A stretch of DNA of 46,952 bases from the NCBI GenBank assembly GCA_025356415.1, contig JANXTB010000173.1:1-46952 (forward strand), read 5' to 3'. The position numbers were made by a program, and so were the translations under genes. The stretch comes from Hyphomicrobiales bacterium. GTDB lineage: Bacteria; Pseudomonadota; Alphaproteobacteria; Rhizobiales; Beijerinckiaceae. The stretch's first letter is position 1. The number at the start of each line of letters is the position of its first letter. The notes below the pieces were generated by a model, which was given only the letters and a program-made list of their open reading frames with translations, had not been told where the DNA came from and did not search any database. Shown piece by piece: positions 41,517 to 46,952 of this stretch.

Positions 41517-41568
41517 TTTGGGACACAGGCCCGCTGCGCGCCAAAACTTCCCACTTGGAGAGAGTTGA

Positions 41569-43023
41569 ATGAGTTCGGAAAAAGTCACCGCGCGCGGGCA
41601 GGATCTGCGCACCTGGATCGCGGCGATGCAGGAGGCAGGCGAACTCGTCACCGTGAAAGGCGCGGACCGCGAGAGCGAGATCGGCGGCGTCGTCGACATC
41701 GCGATGCGCAAGATGGGCCGTCCCTCCGTGCTGTTCGAAGACATTCCCGGCTACGACCCCGGCATGCGCGTGCTCGGTAACCTGTTCACCTCGGTCAAGC
41801 GCATCGCGCTCACCGTTGGCCTGCCCGCCGACACGAAGGAGGTCGATCTCGTCCGTTTCTGGCGCGACTACATGCGCCACGCGCCGACCCTGCCGACGAA
41901 GGAAGTCAACGCCGGCGCGCTGCTCGAAAACACGTTCACGGGCGACGACATTGACATCATGAAAATTCCGGCGCCCCGCTGGCACGAGCAGGATGGCGGC
42001 CATTACATCGGCACCGGCTGCATGGTCATCATGCGCGACCGCGAGTCGGGCTGGGTGAATTTCGGCGCCTATCGCATCCAGCAGCACGACAAGCGCACCG
42101 CCTCGGTGATGATCTCGAAGGGCAAGCACGGCGACATATTGATGCGCCGCTACCATGAGCGTGGCGAGCCCTGCCCCATCGCCGTCGTGTGCGGCGTGCA
42201 TCCCGGCCTGTTCGCCGTCGCGGGTCTCGAAATCCCCTACGGCAAGAACGAGTTTGAAGCCGCGGGCGGCCTGCTCGGCGAGTCGATCCGCACCATCAAC
42301 GGGCCCAAGACCGGCCTGCCGATTCCCGCCGAGGCGGAAATCGCCTTCGAGGGCTTCGTCTATCCCGACGACCTGATCGATGAAGGTCCCCTCGGTGAAT
42401 GGACCGGCTATTACGCGGGCGGCAAGAAGAAGGAACCCGCGATCCGCATCGAGACCTTCTGGCATCGCGACAATCCGATTCTCACCGGCGCCATCCCCGG
42501 CATTCCGCCCAATGACGACACGTTCTATCGCGGCACTGCGCGCGCCGGCGTCGTCTGGCATGAGCTGGAAGCCGCCGGCGTGCCGGAGGTGAAGGGCGTC
42601 TGGTCGCATGAGGCGGGCGGCAGCCGCATGTGGCTGACTGTCGCCATCAAGCAGCAATATGCGGGGCATTCGAAACAGGCGGGCTACATCGCCTCGCAAT
42701 GCCACGCGGGCGCCTACGCGAACCGCGTCGTCGTGGTGGTGGACGAGGACATCAACCCGGCCGACATGGACAAGGTGGTCTGGGCCATCTGCACGCGCTG
42801 CGACCCGAAAGACGATGTCGACATTCTCAAGCATTGCTGGAGCACGACGCTCGATCCGATGGCCTACCCGCCCGAGCGCCGCAACATGAACTCGCGCATG
42901 ATCATCGACGCGTGCGTTCCTTGGAACCGCATGCACGAATGGCCCGACACGGTGACCAACACGCCGCCGCTGGAAGCCAAGGTGCGCGAGAAGTTCGGGA
43001 GCATGCTGCCGAAGGATTGGTAG
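41569..43023 (+). CDS. UbiD-family prFMN-dependent decarboxylase
   Basis: A 484-residue decarboxylase. Asn164, Arg169 and His187 fit the spacing of the prFMN/metal residues Asn168, Arg173 and His191 of A. niger Fdc1. The glutamates expected later are in KNEFEAAGG (228/230) and AEIAFEGFVYP (257/261). These enzymes reversibly remove CO2 from aromatic or unsaturated acids and need prenylated FMN from a UbiX partner; no ubiX is in the window. Clear ATG with GGAGAG. Divergent from the 13-gene run and ended by a strong terminator, so probably co-regulated with it but transcribed alone. Confidence 0.93.
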   Translation: MSSEKVTARGQDLRTWIAAMQEAGELVTVKGADRESEIGGVVDIAMRKMGRPSVLFEDIPGYDPGMRVLGNLFTSVKRIALTVGLPADTKEVDLVRFWRDYMRHAPTLPTKEVNAGALLENTFTGDDIDIMKIPAPRWHEQDGGHYIGTGCMVIMRDRESGWVNFGAYRIQQHDKRTASVMISKGKHGDILMRRYHERGEPCPIAVVCGVHPGLFAVAGLEIPYGKNEFEAAGGLLGESIRTINGPKTGLPIPAEAEIAFEGFVYPDDLIDEGPLGEWTGYYAGGKKKEPAIRIETFWHRDNPILTGAIPGIPPNDDTFYRGTARAGVVWHELEAAGVPEVKGVWSHEAGGSRMWLTVAIKQQYAGHSKQAGYIASQCHAGAYANRVVVVVDEDINPADMDKVVWAICTRCDPKDDVDILKHCWSTTLDPMAYPPERRNMNSRMIIDACVPWNRMHEWPDTVTNTPPLEAKVREKFGSMLPKDW

Positions 43024-43028
43024 GACCT

Positions 43029-43057
43029 AAAGGCCGGGCGCATCGCCCGGCCTTTTT
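43029..43057 (+). terminator. Intrinsic terminator after the UbiD-type gene
   Basis: GGCCGGGCG (43032-43040) pairs with CGCCCGGCC (43044-43052), extended by A-T pairs, and runs into five T. It begins 5 nt after the stop. The opposing small membrane gene ends at 43061, so the hairpin may serve both directions, though the leftward T-tail is short. Confidence 0.88.
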
Positions 43058-43060
43058 CTT

Positions 43061-43471
43061 TCAGGAAAAAATCAGCCGCAACTGCGCGCCGACGACCGGC
43101 AGTGAGAACGACCCGCCGACAAAACACGCGCCCGCCACCAGCGCCACCGCGAAAGCCGCGAAGACGGCGCGCATTGGCGGATCGGCGTCGTCGGGAACTC
43201 CCGCGAGCCTGGCGAGATACGACAGCCCGAGCATGTAGACGAAAATCGTCACCAGCGGCATGGCCAGAAACAGCGCCATCGCCACGAGGCCAGTCACGAT
43301 GGAGGAAGGCGCGATCCCGCCACCGCGATGCGCGAGAAACAGGCCGCCAGCCAGATAGGCTACCAGCAGGACAATCCGGAACGACCGATCGAAGCCGCTG
43401 CCAAAGACCCGCGTGCGAGCCTCTTGCCAAGCCTCTCGCCATCCCGCGCTGAATGCGCCCCGCCCTGCCAT
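43061..43471 (-). CDS. Small hypothetical membrane protein
   Basis: A 136-residue protein from ATG 43471 (M-A-G-R-G-A-F-S) with three or four hydrophobic helices, at about 32-50, 55-80 and 100-130. I do not recognise a family. The longer open frame to 43876 is rejected because it runs through the opposite-strand secreted-protein gene with low-complexity Arg/Glu sequence. The ribosome site is poor (GGGG 10 nt upstream). It is divergent from the His-rich secreted protein. Confidence 0.6.
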   Translation of the reverse strand: MAGRGAFSAGWREAWQEARTRVFGSGFDRSFRIVLLVAYLAGGLFLAHRGGGIAPSSIVTGLVAMALFLAMPLVTIFVYMLGLSYLARLAGVPDDADPPMRAVFAAFAVALVAGACFVGGSFSLPVVGAQLRLIFS

Positions 43472-43573
43472 TTCAAATTGCCCCAAGGTGACACGCTGCG
43501 ATGTGAACGGGCGCGGCTTGACCCGCGCGGCCTTCGATGTTTTGACACCCTGATGCGCCAATGGGCAAGAGAC

Positions 43574-43927
43574 ATGAGACGCTTCCTGCGGCTGGGCCTC
43601 CCGGCCCTCGCGGTCTATGCGCTCGTGCTGCAGGCCTTTCTCACCGGCGCCGCGCCCGCTGTCGCCTTCGATGCGGCCGGCGTACCCATCTGTGCGGAAT
43701 GGTCCGCCGGGCATGACCAGCCCGCGCCCGCCGGTCCGCATCATCATGGTCTCTGCGTCGCGCAATGCGGCGCGCCTGCTTTCTCGTGGCTGATCGGTGG
43801 AGCGGGTGCGGCGATCCCGCTCGTCCGCATCGCTCTGCTCGCGCCGTCGGCGCCAACCGCCAACGATCACGCCCACACTCTCTCACGGCATCGAGGTCCG
43901 GGCGCACGTGCGCCGCCGCAGGGCTGA
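43574..43927 (+). CDS. Small secreted His/Cys-containing protein, possibly DUF2946-like copper-locus protein
   Basis: A 117-residue protein with a signal peptide or N-terminal anchor (MRRFLRLGLPALAVYALVLQ, then AFLTGAAPAVA). The mature part holds Cys, a GPHHHGLCVAQCG cluster and a second hydrophobic segment. This arrangement resembles small DUF2946-type proteins that often sit beside copper-handling genes, and a YcnI-PCuAC gene follows after 45 nt. Start 43574 is a choice; ATG 43553 is also in frame. Assignment to the family is tentative. Confidence 0.65.
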   Translation: MRRFLRLGLPALAVYALVLQAFLTGAAPAVAFDAAGVPICAEWSAGHDQPAPAGPHHHGLCVAQCGAPAFSWLIGGAGAAIPLVRIALLAPSAPTANDHAHTLSRHRGPGARAPPQG

Positions 43928-43972
43928 TCGCACGTCGCTCGTCGATCGCTCTTCCGCACAGGATCCCATCTC

Positions 43973-44935
43973 ATGTCACGTATCATTCTCGCGGCGCTCG
44001 CCGCTGCTTGCCTCTCCCTGCCCGCCCACGCACATATCACGCTCGAAAAGCCCGACGCCAACGCCGGCCAGCCCTACAAGGGCGTGCTGCGCGTCGGCCA
44101 TGGGTGCGAGGGAACGCCCACGATCTCGCTCAGCGTGCAGATCCCCGATGGGCTCGCGGGTGTGAAGCCCATGCCGAAGGCCGGCTGGACCCTGCAGACC
44201 GAACAGGGAGCCTATCCCGAAGCCGTCACGGTCTCCGGCCAGAAACTCACCTCGGGCACGCGGCGCATCACATGGTCGGGCGGGCGCGTGCTCGACAGCG
44301 AATATGACGAGTTCGTCTTCGTCGGCCAGCTGGCGCCGGGTGTTTCCGGTGCGCTCTATCTGCCTGCCGTGCAGGCTTGCGAGAAAGGCGAACAGCGCTG
44401 GGTCGAGATTCCGGCGGCCGGACAAAGCGCGCGCGATCTCACCTACCCTGCCCCCGTTCTGCGCGTCGCCGCGAGCGAGCCGAAGGCCGCGCAGAGCGGG
44501 CCTTTGCGCATCGAGCAGGCCTGGTCGCGCGCCACGCCCGGCGGCGCCAACATCGGCGTCGGCTATCTGCGTGTGACGAACACCGGGAGCACGCCCGATC
44601 GCCTGCTCGGCGGCGCGACCGATGTCGCGTCGCGCATCGAGACGCATGACATGAAGATGGAAGACGGCGTGATGAAAATGCGCGCGCTGACGCAAGGCAT
44701 CGAGATCGCGCCCGGCGCGACGATCGAGTTGAAGCCCGGCGGGATGCATTTGATGATCGTCGGCTTGAAGCAGGGTTTGAAAGCCGGAGACTCTGTGCCG
44801 GCGACGCTGCGGTTTGAAAAGGCGGGCGTCGTGCCGGTGACTTTCAACGTCCTCGGCATGGGCGCGCCTGCTCCGAGCGCGACGCCGGCGAGCGAGCCGG
44901 AGATGGATCACTCGAAACATATGCAGGCGAAGTAA
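43973..44935 (+). CDS. YcnI (DUF1775)-PCuAC fusion copper chaperone
   Basis: A 320-residue secreted protein with two copper-related domains. The signal peptide ends PAHA (17-20), leaving His21 as the mature N-terminus, which is the copper-binding residue of YcnI proteins. YcnI domain about 21-165 (W72 and Cys45/Cys136 included). PCuAC domain about 177-295 with ligands His225, Met236, His259 and Met261, close to the H-x10-M-x21-HxM rule (here 22 residues lie between M236 and H259). A Met/His tail (MDHSKHM) ends the protein. It should bind Cu(I)/Cu(II) in the periplasm and deliver it to a copper enzyme such as cytochrome oxidase. Confidence 0.92.
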   Translation: MSRIILAALAAACLSLPAHAHITLEKPDANAGQPYKGVLRVGHGCEGTPTISLSVQIPDGLAGVKPMPKAGWTLQTEQGAYPEAVTVSGQKLTSGTRRITWSGGRVLDSEYDEFVFVGQLAPGVSGALYLPAVQACEKGEQRWVEIPAAGQSARDLTYPAPVLRVAASEPKAAQSGPLRIEQAWSRATPGGANIGVGYLRVTNTGSTPDRLLGGATDVASRIETHDMKMEDGVMKMRALTQGIEIAPGATIELKPGGMHLMIVGLKQGLKAGDSVPATLRFEKAGVVPVTFNVLGMGAPAPSATPASEPEMDHSKHMQAK

Positions 44936-44957
44936 CGTCGTCTCATCTGAGGCAGGC

Positions 44958-45088
44958 GCCCTCACCCGTCTGGCTTCGCCAGCCACCCTCTCCCGCCAGC
45001 GCGGGAGAGGGGCGGCACGCATGGTGAGGCGCGACCCCTCTCCCGCGACGCGGGAGAGGGCGGCACGCGAAGCGTGACGGGTGAGGGC
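44958..45088. repeat. Composite palindromic intergenic repeat
   Basis: Perfect 13-bp terminal inverted repeats (GCCCTCACCCGTC and GACGGGTGAGGGC) enclose two strong hairpins: 44986-45011 (11-bp stem, 4-nt loop) and 45036-45060 (12-bp arms). It lies between the converging copper-chaperone and crotonase genes. The CCCTCTCCCGC...GCGGGAGAGGG unit is a frequent type of dispersed intergenic element in GC-rich proteobacteria. It fills the 161-nt gap, so no gene is missed there. Confidence 0.85.
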
Positions 45089-45096
45089 GGCTGCCG

Positions 45097-45885
45097 CTAG
45101 CGCCCCAAGAAAACCGGCGCACGCTTCTCCGCAAACGCGCGTCGGCCCTCCGCGTAATCCTCACTCGCAAAACATGCCGCAACAGCGGCATTCGCCGCGC
45201 TCGCGTCGCGCGTGCTTTCCGCCTTCTGCAATTCGCGCAACGACAGCGCCACGGCCTTCAGGGTGAGTGGCGCATTCCCGGCGATGCGCGCGAGATAAGC
45301 CTCGCTCTCGGCGTCAAAACTCTCGGCGCCAAACACATTCGTCACCACGCCAAGCCGCTGCGCCTCGCGGGCGTCGAAGGTGCGGGCGGAATAGAGAATG
45401 TCGGCGGCGGCGCCGAGCCCGATACGGCGCGACATGAAATCGATATTGGGATAAGCGTAACCCAGTCCGAGCTTCGCCGCCGGCAGACAGAAGCGCGCAT
45501 TGTCGCTGGCGAGCCGCAGATCGCAGGACAGAGCCAGCGCGAGTCCGCCTCCAAAACACACGCCACTGATCCGCGCGAGCGTCGGCTTGGCGCCCGATGA
45601 CAAAGCTGCAAGCCCCTCGCTCACCGCGCGCTCATAAGAATCCGCGCCATCGGCATCGCTGCGCTTCTCGCCGAATTGCGAAATATCCGCGCCCGAGCAA
45701 AAGGCGCGCGCGCCGGAGCCTTCCACCACGATCGCCCGCACGCTGTCATCCTGCGCGGCGCGCGCGACGAGATCCGGCAGGCTCGACCACATGTCGAAAC
45801 TCATCGCATTGAGCTTGCCCGGTTGATGCAGCGTGAGCCGCGCGATCCCGTCGCGCACGGCATAGTAAATTCTCGCCTCGTTCAT
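45097..45885 (-). CDS. Enoyl-CoA hydratase/isomerase (crotonase) family protein without catalytic glutamates
   Basis: A 262-residue crotonase-fold protein starting M-N-E-A-R at ATG 45885. The oxyanion-hole segments are present (CSGADI at 63-68 and CFGGG at 110-114). The positions of the two catalytic glutamates of enoyl-CoA hydratase are Ala116 (GGGLAL) and Ala136 (LPAAKLG), so simple hydration is unlikely. It could be an isomerase, hydrolase or other crotonase reaction. The upstream extension reads GCIGGFGGGFG from a tandem repeat and is rejected as coding. Divergent from the MFS gene. Confidence 0.87.
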   Translation of the reverse strand: MNEARIYYAVRDGIARLTLHQPGKLNAMSFDMWSSLPDLVARAAQDDSVRAIVVEGSGARAFCSGADISQFGEKRSDADGADSYERAVSEGLAALSSGAKPTLARISGVCFGGGLALALSCDLRLASDNARFCLPAAKLGLGYAYPNIDFMSRRIGLGAAADILYSARTFDAREAQRLGVVTNVFGAESFDAESEAYLARIAGNAPLTLKAVALSLRELQKAESTRDASAANAAVAACFASEDYAEGRRAFAEKRAPVFLGR

Positions 45886-45886
45886 T

Positions 45887-45910
45887 CCAAAGCCCCCGCC
45901 AAAGCCCCCG
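45887..45910. repeat. Tandem duplication of a 12-bp unit before the crotonase gene
   Basis: CCAAAGCCCCCG occurs twice in direct succession, two bases upstream of the crotonase ATG. Read leftward it provides two copies of a GGGGG-CTTTGG leader, the only G-rich stretch that could serve as ribosome site. It also produces the Gly/Phe-rich extension in the open frame. Confidence 0.8.
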
Positions 45911-45962
45911 ATGCAACCCACGCCCGCGCTTGCCGTTGTGCAGCGTCAGCACGGGGAGAGCC

Positions 45963-46952
45963 ATGATAACCGGGAAGCCGGGGCGCGCGACGCCCGACTT
46001 AGGGCTGTACGCGACCGACGTTCCGCGACGGCTCGAGCGCTTGCCCTGGGGCCGCTTCCACACGCTGGTTGTGGTCGCGCTCGGCATCACCTGGATTCTC
46101 GACGGGCTTGAAGTCACGCTGGCGGGCGCGGTCGCGGGCGCGCTGAAGACCAGTCCGGTTCTCCAATTCACCGAAGGCCAGATCGGCCTCGCAGGCTCGT
46201 GCTATCTCGCGGGCGCGGTGCTGGGCGCCATCTTCTTTGGCTGGCTGACGGACCGGCTCGGCCGCAAGAAGCTGTTTTTCATCACGCTCGCCATCTACCT
46301 CACCGCCACCGCGGCGACCGCCTTCTCGTGGAATGCGTGGAGCTTTTTCCTCTTTCGCTTCCTCACCGGGGCCGGCATCGGTGGCGAATATACCGCCATC
46401 AATTCCACCATTCAGGAGCTGGTGCCGGCGCGCTATCGCGGCTGGACCGATCTCGCCATCAACGGTTCGTTCTGGATCGGCGCTGCTTTGGGCGCAGGGG
46501 GCGCGATCATCGTGCTCGACCCTTCCCATTTCGCACCGGACCGCGGCTGGCGCGCGGCGTTTCTTATCGGCGCGCTGCTGGGGTTGATCATCCTCTTCAT
46601 GCGCCTGTGGATTCCCGAAAGCCCGCGCTGGCTGGTCATTCATGGCCGCCCCGAAGAAGCGCAGAAGATCATGGCGCAGATCGAGGGGCGCTTTACGGCC
46701 GAAGGCCATACGCTGGCCGCGCCCCACAAGGGCGAGCCGATGAAATTGCGCGGGCGCCATCACACGCCGCTGGGCGAAGTCTTCCGCTCGCTGTTCGTCG
46801 ACCATCGCGGACGCACGGCGGTGGGCCTCGTGCTGATGTCGTCGCAGGCGTTTTTCTACAACGCCATCTTCTTCACTTACGCGCTGGTGCTGACGCGCTT
46901 CTACAATGTGCCCGCGGAAGGGGTGGGCTGGTTCATCCTGCCGCTGGCGCTC
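45963..46952 (+). CDS. MFS transporter, sugar/aromatic-acid symporter type (3' end missing)
   Basis: The first 330 codons of a major facilitator protein that runs beyond the window without a stop. ATG 45963 follows GGGGAG by 4 nt. The first helix carries the Asp47 region (WILDGLE); motif A is GWLTDRLGRKK at 93-103, then FLTGAGIGGEY at 133-143 and PESPRWL at 218-224 closing the N-terminal six helices. A charged central loop (about 225-275) precedes helix 7. These are features of the SP and AAHS branches, which import sugars, aromatic acids or other metabolites with protons. The opposite-strand 268-residue frame is a shadow. Confidence 0.9.
   Translation, partial: MITGKPGRATPDLGLYATDVPRRLERLPWGRFHTLVVVALGITWILDGLEVTLAGAVAGALKTSPVLQFTEGQIGLAGSCYLAGAVLGAIFFGWLTDRLGRKKLFFITLAIYLTATAATAFSWNAWSFFLFRFLTGAGIGGEYTAINSTIQELVPARYRGWTDLAINGSFWIGAALGAGGAIIVLDPSHFAPDRGWRAAFLIGALLGLIILFMRLWIPESPRWLVIHGRPEEAQKIMAQIEGRFTAEGHTLAAPHKGEPMKLRGRHHTPLGEVFRSLFVDHRGRTAVGLVLMSSQAFFYNAIFFTYALVLTRFYNVPAEGVGWFILPLAL

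Noticed and set aside
41446-42936. 496-codon minus-strand frame opposite the UbiD-type gene
   Set aside because: Shadow; His/Arg/Asp-rich and contradicted by the strong UbiD family match.
45999-46805. 268-codon minus-strand frame at the right end
   Set aside because: Shadow of the MFS gene on the plus strand, which has motif A and PESPRWL.
1-46952. Insertion sequences, phage, CRISPR, tRNA or rRNA
   Set aside because: No transposase or integrase motif, no regular direct-repeat array, no tRNA-like cloverleaf or rRNA segment noticed. The only repeats are short palindromic elements and one 12-bp tandem pair.

Overview
The window is dense, GC-rich (roughly 60-65% by eye) bacterial DNA. Almost every base lies in a gene, and genes are chained by ATGA/TGATG overlaps. 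I see no rRNA, tRNA, CRISPR array, transposase or phage gene. Solute-binding-protein transporters dominate (Liv-type ABC, TRAP, Bug/TctC, peptide-type ABC). Molybdenum hydroxylases of the CoxMSL type and palindromic intergenic elements beginning GTCATTGCGAG are also present. Together these point to an alphaproteobacterium, probably Hyphomicrobiales (Bradyrhizobium/Xanthobacter/Beijerinckia side). That placement is inferred from gene style, not from a marker gene.

Region A (1-14716) looks like an IclR-controlled catabolic regulon with two divergent arms. Leftward from 7643 run a cyclase-family hydrolase, a small cupin, an SDR, a 3-hydroxyacyl-CoA dehydrogenase and a complete branched-chain/aromatic-acid-type ABC importer (SBP, livG, livF, livH, livM), then the first codons of one more gene. 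Rightward lie the IclR regulator, a complete TRAP importer (dctP, dctQ, dctM), a D-2-hydroxyacid dehydrogenase, an odd M24 'pita-bread' protein and a gamma-resorcylate-decarboxylase-like amidohydrolase. A 17-bp motif (15/17 identical) lies in both control regions, next to TTGACC -35 elements.

Region B (14822-26183) starts with a leftward amidohydrolase plus Bug-type binding protein. Then comes a leftward block that pairs an AtzE/HpxY-type amidase, its AtzG-like small partner and an AtzH/HpxZ-like protein with a peptide-type ABC importer (fused ATPase, two permeases, SBP). A divergent GntR/FCD regulator and a second orphan Bug protein follow.

Region C (26270-43023) is the most striking. Thirteen genes run leftward over 15 kb with no gap above 36 nt. 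They encode two separate Mo/FAD/2Fe-2S hydroxylases, a class II dihydroorotase (pyrC), an amidase, CoxG, an acyl-CoA ligase, a zinc-free quinone-reductase-like MDR, an XRE regulator and a protein of the 4,5-dihydroxyphthalate decarboxylase (Pht5) family. A UbiD-type decarboxylase diverges from its head across a control region with three perfect inverted repeats. The set would suit oxidation, activation, ring opening and decarboxylation of a (hetero)aromatic acid, but the substrate cannot be read from sequence.

Region D (43061-46952) holds a small membrane protein, a secreted His-rich protein next to a YcnI-PCuAC copper-chaperone fusion, a palindromic repeat, a crotonase-fold protein lacking both catalytic glutamates, and the first 330 codons of an MFS transporter that runs off the window.
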